Assembly (NCBI GenBank): GCA_007128345.1
Contig: SKXS01000182.1
Span: forward strand, 1-13,694
Source of the DNA: Spirochaetia bacterium
GTDB lineage: Bacteria; Spirochaetota; Spirochaetia; PWKH01
DNA length: 13,694 nt
Direction: 5' to 3'
The notes beneath the pieces are model-generated. The model was given only the letters and a program-made list of their open reading frames with translations, was not told where the DNA came from and did no database searches. The translations under genes were made by a program, and so were the position numbers. Of the stretch, positions 1-5,757 are shown one piece after another (position 1 is the stretch's first letter; each line of letters opens with the position of its first letter).

Positions 1-1
1 A

Positions 2-448
2 GATGTGCATGCTGTAGCTGAGCAGGCCAGAGAACTTTCCTGGGAAGGTACAGAGCACGCTGATGCTGAACTCATAGCATACGCATTAACCTATGAACTC
101 CGGCATGGAGTGAGCTTAGATACATCTGTTGGATTGAACCGGGCTCAGGTAGCGTTGGAACTTGCCTTGCTGTCAATGGAAATGGAGGCGTTGGGATACA
201 GTCGGCAGAATATTGCCAGGACTGCAGTGGATGGGGTGCGGAATGTATTGGAGCAGGTGCAAAACTGGAAAGACCGGGGAAGAGATGCCCATCTAGGTGA
301 GCTCATACGTGAAACTGTGCGGGATAAAGCGCAGCAGGCAGCGTCAGTTAGGGAACACGCTGCTGATAAAGGCAAGCCGGTTCAGCAGAAACCGGCCGGC
401 AGCCAAGATCCCCCTGGACTTACTCATAATCCAGGGGTACCATTTTGA
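2..448 (+). CDS. Hypothetical protein, 3' part (5' end outside window)
   Basis: The reading frame is open from the left edge of the window to a TGA at 446-448. A GTG at 5 has no visible ribosome binding site, so the gene most likely starts upstream and this is its C-terminal 148 codons. The visible part is helix-rich and charged up to about residue 115, then ends in a Gln/Pro/Gly-rich, probably disordered tail. I do not recognise the family. The helical stretch vaguely resembles the helical repeats of the next protein (Gly-Val-Ser followed by hydrophobic positions), but that is weak. The tail codons coincide with two hairpins (376-396 and 411-437), so the low-complexity C-terminus may be a by-product of a terminator overlapping the coding end. 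No function is assigned. Confidence 0.7.
   Translation, partial: DVHAVAEQARELSWEGTEHADAELIAYALTYELRHGVSLDTSVGLNRAQVALELALLSMEMEALGYSRQNIARTAVDGVRNVLEQVQNWKDRGRDAHLGELIRETVRDKAQQAASVREHAADKGKPVQQKPAGSQDPPGLTHNPGVPF
376..396 (+). other. Hairpin inside the 3' end of the first gene
   Basis: A perfect 7-bp inverted repeat, GCCGGTT (376-382) and AACCGGC (390-396), flanks a 7-nt loop. It lies in the codons of the Pro/Gln-rich tail, 14 nt before a second hairpin. It may act with that one as an mRNA 3'-end structure. Confidence 0.4.
411..437 (+). terminator. Terminator-like hairpin overlapping the end of the first gene
   Basis: A perfect 8-bp, GC-rich inverted repeat, CCCCTGGA (411-418) and TCCAGGGG (430-437), flanks an 11-nt loop. 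It is followed by TACCATTTT, a short and imperfect T-run. The hairpin ends 8 nt before the TGA stop, so it would be partly covered by a terminating ribosome. Probable terminator or 3'-end stabiliser; the weak T-tract keeps confidence moderate. Confidence 0.45.
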
Positions 449-450
449 GT

Positions 451-462
451 GTGCCATGGCAC
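451..462. promoter_or_regulatory. 12-bp perfect palindrome GTGCCATGGCAC
   Basis: A perfect palindrome begins 2 nt after the stop codon of the first gene and about 70 bp before the next start. It could be a regulator site for the exported-protein pair downstream, but no clear -35/-10 pair is visible next to it. Confidence 0.25.
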
Positions 463-533
463 CTAAATGTGTGAATGCTGCATGCTTGTATTCTGGTAAA
501 GGGTGCTGAATGGTGGAGAGTGAGGATCAAGCA

Positions 534-1256
534 GTGAGCAAGAGGAACTGCACTAAGGTAATGCTGTATCGAATAATCCTTGTACTCGTTTTTACAGCTT
601 CAACTGGAAGTATGTATGCAGGTGACGGATGGCAGGAAAAGGTACAGGCAGTGCTCCAGTCATCTCATATATCTCAAACTGCAGCTGAAGAAATTATGAG
701 TGTTTTTTCCAGTGCAGAATATGAACACGTGTCCTATGAGGTATTGCTTCCACGACTCGAGGAGGGGATAGCAAAGCGAGTGTCTCCAAACTTGATTATT
801 ACTGTGCTTGAACGTGAATTAAGCGCCTACATACGGGCAAGGATAATCATTACTGAAGTTTTGGACGAAGAGACGGCTCACCATGTGCTGAGTGGTATCA
901 CGCCGTGGTCACGGACCGTTACGCTTCTCCTTCAGGGTGCGGACAAGGAGGAACTCAAACGGCTGCTGCAGGCGTTCAGCAAACAGGATATGGATGACCG
1001 GTGGAACAATTATCGTTACGGAAGCAGTTTGTATGCTGCCCTGCTGCAGTGGGGAATGGACAAAGAACAGAGTCTGGACATTGTTTCCGCAGTTGCTCAA
1101 TCGTATATACCTGCAAATGATTATAAAGGAATTCTTGATACGCTTATCTCCGGTACAAGATTGCGGGTATCCCCGGATACCATGGCAGAAAGAATGATCC
1201 AGACGCTTCCCGGATTAAGATCACTTGAAGAACTGCATGATCGCGTGCTGTATTGA
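534..1256 (+). CDS. Exported helical-repeat hypothetical protein
   Basis: A 240-aa protein of unknown function. I chose GTG at 534 because GAGGA at 522-526 sits 7 nt before it; the ATG at 510 has no comparable site and would put an acidic stretch before the signal peptide. With this start the N-terminus is Lys/Arg followed by a hydrophobic core and a likely signal peptidase I site after Met-Tyr-Ala (about residue 30), so the protein is exported. The mature part is all-helical. It has two similar stretches: around residues 60-100 (an E-G-I-A-K-R-V-S-P pattern) and around 180-225 (an S-G-T-R-L-R-V-S-P pattern). These look like a degenerate internal repeat of a type I associate with exported spirochaete proteins, from memory. 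The next gene follows after 33 nt, so the two probably form an operon. No enzyme motif is visible. Confidence 0.8.
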   Translation: MSKRNCTKVMLYRIILVLVFTASTGSMYAGDGWQEKVQAVLQSSHISQTAAEEIMSVFSSAEYEHVSYEVLLPRLEEGIAKRVSPNLIITVLERELSAYIRARIIITEVLDEETAHHVLSGITPWSRTVTLLLQGADKEELKRLLQAFSKQDMDDRWNNYRYGSSLYAALLQWGMDKEQSLDIVSAVAQSYIPANDYKGILDTLISGTRLRVSPDTMAERMIQTLPGLRSLEELHDRVLY

Positions 1257-1289
1257 TGTGATGGTCAGAACTATATGAGGAGTTGCTCC

Positions 1290-2288
1290 ATGCTGAAAAC
1301 ATGTGCATTGAATTCAATTAGCAGACGTACCCTGCTTCTTTTATTTTTTATACTTGTGTTTCAGGGAAATTTTGGAGTGTATGCACTCAAACCTACCGTT
1401 GTGACAGGTGTATTCGGTGAGTATCGTGTGCAGGGTGAAGAGATAGAAGGAACTGCTGACCTCGGAATGCATGGACTGTTCAGCTACCGTACGCTTCTTG
1501 CTCATAGGGGGTATGCTGCAGCTTCAGCATCAGTTATGCTGTCCGGATTGGCGCCCGGTTCGGATCTGCATGATATTGAGACCTTACATGTCCTGGTATC
1601 AACTCCGGCAGGAAACAACCGGCTTGAGGTCTCCGGGGGGATAGCTGCATCACTGGCTGGAATTGATGATTCAGGCTGGTTTGCTCTTCCCGAGTGGAAG
1701 GTGCTCTATCGGCTGGAGCGGGGCAGACGGAGTATCAGGCCGTATGGTTCCTACAATGGGTACATCATAGTGCATGAGCCGGAAACCGGGAACAGATACT
1801 ACAACGGAATTGAAGCAGGACTTATGCATGCACCTCGTGTTGAGCTTGAATATCGCGGATCAATCCGTACAGGCATTGAAAAGTGGATGAATCAGGAAAG
1901 GCGCGACCTGGTGTCAGGGGTAAATCTTCAGATACATGGATTGTTGGGATATTTCATGAACTGGAAATTTACTGGGAATGGTGAGTACCGGGCATCCTCC
2001 GACGCATCCCAGGACAGTGTCGCAGGTTTTGCAGCTGCTGAGTTGGGATGGAGTCCTAGCAGGCGCTTAACCATGACAGCAAGAACGGGATTCACACAGG
2101 AATTCTATCTGGAAGCCAATGAAAGTGATCACACCGTCACGTATGCTCTCCGGATGGACTACATGGCTCTTGATAGAATCTACCTCTTCGTTGAAAATAA
2201 TGCATCATGGCAGAATCCCTTTAGTGACAGTTCAGGCACATGGAATTTTCAGCTTAAGGCCGGGATGGATATCAGCATGGTGAACTAG
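1290..2288 (+). CDS. Exported beta-rich protein, possible outer-membrane barrel
   Basis: A 332-aa protein. The start at 1290 is chosen because AGGAG (1278-1282) lies 7 nt before it; the in-frame ATG at 1275 overlaps that site and has none of its own. The N-terminus has Arg residues, a strongly hydrophobic Leu/Phe core and a Val-Tyr-Ala cleavage motif near residue 33, so it is secreted. The mature protein has many short alternating hydrophobic/polar strands rich in Tyr, Trp, Gly and Ser, with polar turns, as in an outer-membrane beta-barrel of roughly a dozen strands. It does not end in Phe, the classical last residue of many barrels, but in Ser-Met-Val-Asn. Probably co-transcribed with the preceding exported protein. 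Substrate and function are unknown; a periplasmic beta-sandwich protein is the alternative. Confidence 0.8.
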   Translation: MLKTCALNSISRRTLLLLFFILVFQGNFGVYALKPTVVTGVFGEYRVQGEEIEGTADLGMHGLFSYRTLLAHRGYAAASASVMLSGLAPGSDLHDIETLHVLVSTPAGNNRLEVSGGIAASLAGIDDSGWFALPEWKVLYRLERGRRSIRPYGSYNGYIIVHEPETGNRYYNGIEAGLMHAPRVELEYRGSIRTGIEKWMNQERRDLVSGVNLQIHGLLGYFMNWKFTGNGEYRASSDASQDSVAGFAAAELGWSPSRRLTMTARTGFTQEFYLEANESDHTVTYALRMDYMALDRIYLFVENNASWQNPFSDSSGTWNFQLKAGMDISMVN

Positions 2289-2332
2289 TATCCTGCCAGG
2301 TACTGTTGGTATATTCCAGGAACTATAACAAT

Positions 2333-2361
2333 TCCCTGTATCCTTGAATAGGATACAGGGA
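2333..2361. terminator. Bidirectional terminator-like hairpin between convergent genes
   Basis: CCCTGTATCC (2334-2343) and GGATACAGGG (2351-2360) form a perfect 10-bp stem, extended by one A-T pair, around the 7-nt loop TTGAATA. It lies between the stop of the beta-rich protein gene (2288) and the stop of the PII gene (2385), where a shared terminator is expected. There is no long T-run on either side. Confidence 0.6.
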
Positions 2362-2384
2362 GTGGTGCCTACATGCATGTAAGA

Positions 2385-2726
2385 TTATCCTATTGCTTCT
2401 GATCCAGTATCCCCGTTTCTGATACGGATGCACTGTTCTATTGGAATAACGAATATCTTGCCGTCACCAATTGATCCTGTCCTGGCGCCTGCAATGACAG
2501 CCTCAACTGTGGGGGTGACAAATTGTTCGTTGACCGCTATTTCCAAGCGAACTTTCTTTAGCAGGTTTACCTCAATATCAATACCTCGGTATGTCTCATG
2601 GTATCCCTTCTGCTGGCCGCAACCGAGTGCGTTTGTAACCGACATCTTGTAGATTTCCTTCCGGTAGAGTTCCTGCTTAACCGCATTTAGCCGTTCAGGC
2701 TGAATATAGGCAATGATCAGCTTCAT
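2385..2726 (-). CDS. Nitrogen regulatory PII protein (GlnB/GlnK family)
   Basis: A 113-aa trimeric PII signal protein that senses ATP/ADP and 2-oxoglutarate. Next to an ammonium transporter its expected job is to plug the Amt pore when nitrogen is plentiful. It aligns with E. coli GlnB without gaps: Gln39, Lys40, Gly41, Tyr46, Lys58, the TGxIGDGKIFV segment with Lys90 (residues 83-93) and Arg101/Arg103 are all present. Position 51, the tyrosine uridylylated by GlnD, is Ile, and position 38 (Arg in GlnB) is Gln. Uridylylation at the usual site is therefore impossible, so regulation is probably by effector binding alone. Start ATG at 2726 is preceded by GGAGGAG with a 6-nt spacer. The gene begins 14 nt after the amt stop, so the two are one operon. 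Whether it is better called GlnB or GlnK cannot be told from sequence alone. Confidence 0.95.
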   Translation of the reverse strand: MKLIIAYIQPERLNAVKQELYRKEIYKMSVTNALGCGQQKGYHETYRGIDIEVNLLKKVRLEIAVNEQFVTPTVEAVIAGARTGSIGDGKIFVIPIEQCIRIRNGDTGSEAIG

Positions 2727-2740
2727 AGTTTACTCCTCCA

Positions 2741-4051
2741 TTACATGTTGGTGAATATCTGGAACCCGCTATATGATTCTGTTCCATGTTCCGAGATGTC
2801 CAAGCCCATCATCTCATCCCGTTCACTGACCCGAAGGCCAATTGTTTTTCTTATAACGAGGAAGAGAATAGCGGAAGCGGTGCATATCCAGAGGAATACC
2901 GCACATATGCCGATTGCTTGTATGCTCAGCTGTGATATCCCTCCACCATAAAAAAGTCCGTTATTTGTATCAAATAGTCCTACTGCCAAGGTACCCCAGA
3001 CTCCGCAGATTCCATGTACTGAAATTGCTCCCACAGGATCATCGATGTGTAAGACTTTATCGAAGAATTCCACTGAGAAGACCACCAGGATACCAGCAAT
3101 TACCCCAATGAGTACTGAGCCGATCGGAGAAACCACATCACAGCTTGCAGTAATTCCAACCAGCCCTGCAAGAGATCCATTGAGGGTCATACTCACATCA
3201 GGTTTTGTAAACCGTATCCAGGTTGTTACCACAGCTCCGATAGCACCCGCTGAGGCTCCAAGTGTGGTGGTCACTGCAATATGGGCAATGGAGAGATCGG
3301 TGCCGCTTAAGGTAGATCCTCCATTGAACCCATACCAGCCGAACCATAGGAAAAAAACACCTGCACTTGCCAGAGGCAGATTGTGTCCCTGGATTGCCTT
3401 TGCTGATATCCTCTTTCCTTGCCGGACATATTTACCTATCCTTGGGCCAAGAACTGCAGCTCCAATCATAGCCGCCCACCCACCGGATGAATGAACTACT
3501 GTTGAACCTGCAAAATCATGGAACCCCAGGGAAGAGAGCCATCCATCTCCCCAAATCCAATGACCGGATACAGGATATAGGATCCCGGTTATAAACAGTG
3601 TATACACTAGGTAGGATGAAAAACGGGTACGTTCAGCCATGGCTCCTGATACGATCGTTGCTGCCGTTGCTGCAAAGACTACCTGAAACATCCAGTCCCG
3701 AAGGAGACCCGCATCCGCATGGGTAATGAAAAATTGGGATGTACCGAAAAGCCCAAAAGCTGAGGAGCCATACATCACAGCCCAGCCAAAAGCCCAGTAT
3801 ATGAGTGCGCCGGCACTAAAATCCATCAAATTCTTCATGATAATGTTTCCTGAGTTTTTTGCTCGTGTAAGCCCGATTTCCACCATGGCAAATCCTGCCT
3901 GCATGAAGAATACCAATACGGCTGCCAGGATCAGCCAGATCATATCGATGGACTGCTGATGAAGCAGCATGACTTCATTCAAGTCTCCTGCCTGCAGCAT
4001 TACCGGAGTCATCAGCAGTGCTGAGATTGTACCTATACGCTGTGTTTTCAT
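2741..4051 (-). CDS. amt: Ammonium transporter Amt
   Basis: A 436-aa inner-membrane ammonium channel of the Amt/MEP/Rh family. It has an N-terminal signal-like segment (residues 1-21) and about 11 membrane helices. Key residues are visible: Asp179 in the HDFAGSTVVH segment, the twin pore histidines His187 and His346 (IS-V-H-G-ICG), the gate phenylalanines Phe126 and Phe237, and the SGHWIWG segment. The C-terminal cytoplasmic tail (about residues 404-436) has the D-x-x-x-HG-x-E-x-Y pattern typical of Amt proteins that interact with PII. ATG at 4051 has AAGGAG (4059-4064) 7 nt upstream. The operon order amt-PII is the classical nitrogen arrangement. A good sigma-54 promoter lies 33-50 bp upstream, so expression is probably induced under nitrogen limitation by an NtrC-type activator. 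Confidence 0.97.
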   Translation of the reverse strand: MKTQRIGTISALLMTPVMLQAGDLNEVMLLHQQSIDMIWLILAAVLVFFMQAGFAMVEIGLTRAKNSGNIIMKNLMDFSAGALIYWAFGWAVMYGSSAFGLFGTSQFFITHADAGLLRDWMFQVVFAATAATIVSGAMAERTRFSSYLVYTLFITGILYPVSGHWIWGDGWLSSLGFHDFAGSTVVHSSGGWAAMIGAAVLGPRIGKYVRQGKRISAKAIQGHNLPLASAGVFFLWFGWYGFNGGSTLSGTDLSIAHIAVTTTLGASAGAIGAVVTTWIRFTKPDVSMTLNGSLAGLVGITASCDVVSPIGSVLIGVIAGILVVFSVEFFDKVLHIDDPVGAISVHGICGVWGTLAVGLFDTNNGLFYGGGISQLSIQAIGICAVFLWICTASAILFLVIRKTIGLRVSERDEMMGLDISEHGTESYSGFQIFTNM

Positions 4052-4084
4052 ATGAACGCTCCTTATGGGGGTATGCTAGCGTTA

Positions 4085-4101
4085 AGCAGGAAACGGGCCA
4101 A
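4085..4101 (-). promoter_or_regulatory. Sigma-54 (-24/-12) promoter for amt-PII
   Basis: On the minus strand the sequence reads TTGGCCCGTTTCCTGCT. Against the RpoN consensus TTGGCACG-N4-TTGCT it has two mismatches, and it keeps the invariant GG and GC with exactly 10 nt between them. Transcription would start about 4074, giving a 5' leader of some 23 nt that just includes the ribosome binding site at 4059-4064. Confidence 0.75.
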
Positions 4102-4182
4102 TTTATTATGATGTTCACAAACAAATCAGCTCCATATATAGAAGAGGTATCGATAAAGAAATTGGTACACATTATCCTACAA

Positions 4183-4214
4183 TAATGTATGTAAAATGCT
4201 TATATCTTACATTA
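4183..4214. promoter_or_regulatory. Inverted repeat, candidate enhancer-binding-protein site
   Basis: TAATGTA (4183-4189) and TACATTA (4208-4214) are perfect inverted 7-mers separated by 18 bp. They lie roughly 110-140 bp upstream of the predicted sigma-54 start site, the usual distance for activators of RpoN promoters. The region is AT-rich, so chance pairing is possible, and the motif is not the enteric NtrC consensus. Confidence 0.35.
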
Positions 4215-4355
4215 ATGAATGAATTTTCACTATACTTTTCTGGATCGTATCCATTCAATCGATATCTCCAGTACCATAATATATCTGGTTACCTACGCTG
4301 GGAGCGGGTAGATAGTGAGAGTGCAGTGAGATGACAATGATCGTCGGTTCCCATG

Positions 4356-4370
4356 CATACCAGAGGTATG
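4356..4370. promoter_or_regulatory. Palindrome CATACC-N3-GGTATG upstream of the SDR gene
   Basis: A perfect 6-bp inverted repeat with a 3-bp centre (AGA). Its centre is about 68 bp before the predicted start of transcription of the dehydrogenase gene, a typical activator position. Confidence 0.35.
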
Positions 4371-4388
4371 TAACGCGTAGTGCGGCTC

Positions 4389-4399
4389 TGCACGGTGCA
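4389..4399. promoter_or_regulatory. Short palindrome TGCAC-G-GTGCA overlapping the -35
   Basis: A perfect 5-bp inverted repeat around a single base, overlapping the -35 hexamer (4396-4401) of the predicted dehydrogenase promoter. A protein bound here would block or contact RNA polymerase. The half-sites resemble NtrC half-sites, but the 1-bp spacing does not fit NtrC. Confidence 0.3.
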
Positions 4400-4424
4400 C
4401 ATAGATGGATGTATCTGGTATACT
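4396..4424 (+). promoter_or_regulatory. Sigma-70 promoter for the SDR gene
   Basis: TGCACA (4396-4401, 4 of 6 to consensus), a 17-bp spacer and TATACT (4419-4424, 5 of 6), with a TGG just before the -10 that makes it an extended -10. The predicted start near 4431 gives a leader of about 23 nt containing GAGGAG. Confidence 0.6.
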
Positions 4425-4453
4425 GAAGCACAGCACTGATGAGGAGTATGCAT

Positions 4454-5209
4454 ATGGATTCATGGTTTAAGAAAGACATTCTTGCAGGAAGGAAGGCCCT
4501 AGTTATCGGCGGGTCTTCTGAAAGCGGTCCTGTCGTATGCAGGATCCTGGCAGAACACGGCGCTTCAGTTGCCTTCACATATCTCAGCAGAGAACTTGAA
4601 GCGGAGACGATCACTCATGAACTCTCTAAAGTGACACAATCGCAGGCATTTCAGTTTGATCTCCTCGACAGGTCCCATGTGCTCAGCCTCATGGGCGAGG
4701 TTGAGCAGGCATTCGGACCTGTTGATATCCTGATAAACCTGGGAGGGCCGCCTCCTGTCTACACCGACCTGAGGGACCTGGAACCGGAGCAATTTGATCT
4801 CATGATAGATGGGCACTTCAAAGGGTACTTTTCCCTTGCATGTGAAGCTGCCAAGCGAATGGAGCAAGCGCAGGGAGGGCTGATCATCAATGTATCCGCC
4901 ACCAGCAGTCTCAAGTACAGCCACAGTGCCTACGGCATGGCAAAAGCGTGCATCAACTCCATGACAAAGTTCCTGGCACATAGCTTTGCACCGAAGGTTC
5001 GGGTGCTCACGCTCATCCCCGGCCTCATAGAGCTTGAGGAAATTGATCCGCAGCTCAGAAAGAATCGTTCTGCAGAGTCACCGCTGAAGCGCAACGTCAC
5101 TCCTGACGAACTTGGCATGCTGATTCTTGCCGCATCGTCGCCTGCCTATGCAAGCGCAACGGGAGTGGAAATCATTGCCGATGGGGGCTTCTGGCTACTG
5201 CACCGGTAA
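4454..5209 (+). CDS. Short-chain dehydrogenase/reductase with atypical motifs
   Basis: A 251-aa SDR-family protein, probably a cytoplasmic NAD(P)H-dependent oxidoreductase of the FabG-like classical type. I chose the ATG at 4454 because GAGGAG (4441-4446) lies 7 nt before it; the ATG at 4439 overlaps that site. The order of motifs is correct: a Rossmann start at residues 16-25, an N-x-GG motif at 95-98, catalytic Ser148, Tyr160-x-x-x-Lys164, the PG loop at 189-190 and a C-terminal DGG. However, the cofactor glycine motif reads GGSSESG rather than GGSSGIG, losing the middle glycine, and the Asn of the catalytic tetrad appears to be His121 (ID-G-HFKG). The Ser-Tyr-Lys triad is intact, so activity is likely, but substrate and cofactor preference are open. 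It is monocistronic, with its own promoter and two nearby palindromes. 3-oxoacyl-ACP reductase is the automatic label one would expect; I would not commit to it. Confidence 0.88.
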   Translation: MDSWFKKDILAGRKALVIGGSSESGPVVCRILAEHGASVAFTYLSRELEAETITHELSKVTQSQAFQFDLLDRSHVLSLMGEVEQAFGPVDILINLGGPPPVYTDLRDLEPEQFDLMIDGHFKGYFSLACEAAKRMEQAQGGLIINVSATSSLKYSHSAYGMAKACINSMTKFLAHSFAPKVRVLTLIPGLIELEEIDPQLRKNRSAESPLKRNVTPDELGMLILAASSPAYASATGVEIIADGGFWLLHR

Positions 5210-5237
5210 CAGGTCTTTCTCGTCATCAGCATAGTTT

Positions 5238-5263
5238 GCCCGGCTGTGCTGCTCCACAGGGGC
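5238..5263. terminator. Weak terminator-like hairpin after the SDR gene
   Basis: GCCC-GG-CTGTG (5238-5248) can pair with CACAGGGGC (5255-5263), with GG bulged, around a 6-nt loop. It lies about 30 nt after the dehydrogenase stop, between two convergent genes. There is no T-tract, so it is only a candidate. Confidence 0.3.
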
Positions 5264-5377
5264 ATTTAGCAGCGCCTCTGCTTGGATCATGCGTCAATCA
5301 GACGGTATCGATGGACACAACGGGAAGGGAGAACATGTTCCCTCTGGTGCGGGCTGCAGTACGAAATACGACGAACC

Positions 5378-5578
5378 TTACACGTTAAAGGGGGATCTCA
5401 ACCTGACTATAGTTTTCCCGTCTTCTGTTTTGATAAAACGAATCAGGTTTTGGGACGCGAGGTAATTCAAAGCCTCATCAAGATCGTCGAACTCCTGTGT
5501 GAGGTGTCCATACATGTCAAATTCATCAACTGACTGGATATCCAGCTGCTTGATTCTGTCTAATACATCATCGTACAT
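5378..5578 (-). CDS. Small acidic hypothetical protein (66 aa)
   Basis: A 66-aa protein on the minus strand. The start at 5578 is supported by AGAGGAGG just upstream (4-nt spacer); in-frame ATGs further out at 5602 and 5596 lack such a site and would place the ribosome binding site inside the gene. The sequence is acidic in its first two thirds, with a Gln-Glu-Phe-Asp-Asp-Leu-Asp stretch. It then has a helix followed by Asn-Leu-Ile-Arg-Phe-Ile, a short turn (Glu-Asp-Gly-Lys) and a basic beta strand. That ending looks like the recognition-helix-plus-wing half of a winged-helix fold, but I cannot confirm this. It stands alone, convergent with the dehydrogenase gene and divergent from the metallo-beta-lactamase gene. 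No function is assigned. Confidence 0.65.
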   Translation of the reverse strand: MYDDVLDRIKQLDIQSVDEFDMYGHLTQEFDDLDEALNYLASQNLIRFIKTEDGKTIVRLRSPFNV

Positions 5579-5669
5579 GCGGCCTCCTCTTTGCATACCC
5601 ATGTTCCTGCAGCAGTGTGCGTAACGATGCAGATCTGAATGCTCACCATTTGCAGTTTTTTACATCGCT

Positions 5670-5696
5670 TGGAGCATTTTCCGGGGTGCTGCTCCA
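5670..5696. other. Inverted repeat TGGAGCA-N13-TGCTCCA
   Basis: A perfect 7-bp inverted repeat with a 13-bp centre, in the 179-bp gap between the 66-aa gene (minus) and the metallo-beta-lactamase gene (plus). It could be an operator shared by the divergent genes, or a hairpin. No clear -35/-10 pair for either gene is visible here; a TGG-TACTAT stretch at 5706-5714 is a weak extended -10 candidate for the plus-strand gene. Confidence 0.3.
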
Positions 5697-5757
5697 GCTG
5701 TTATCTGGTACTATTGTAACGCATATGTCAGGATGATCAAGGTTGGCAGGTAGGTAT

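Larger units (their letters stand above)
4052..4453. other. 402-bp divergent intergenic region
   Basis: The gap between amt (minus) and the short-chain dehydrogenase gene (plus) is mainly regulatory. From left to right it holds the amt ribosome binding site, the sigma-54 promoter (4085-4101), an AT-rich stretch with an inverted repeat (4183-4214), about 140 bp in which I see nothing definite, then two palindromes (4356-4370, 4389-4399) and a sigma-70 promoter (4396-4424). I see no additional gene in it. Confidence 0.6.

Noticed and set aside
3975..4172. 65-aa open frame overlapping the amt start on the same strand
   Set aside because: It is out of frame with amt, crosses its promoter and ribosome binding site, and resembles nothing.
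4389..4399. NtrC binding site
   Set aside because: The half-sites TGCAC/GTGCA look similar, but they are 1 bp apart instead of the longer spacing of NtrC sites, and they sit on a sigma-70 promoter.
5282..5533. 83-aa open frame on the plus strand
   Set aside because: It overlaps the 66-aa minus-strand gene, which has the better ribosome binding site and more protein-like composition.
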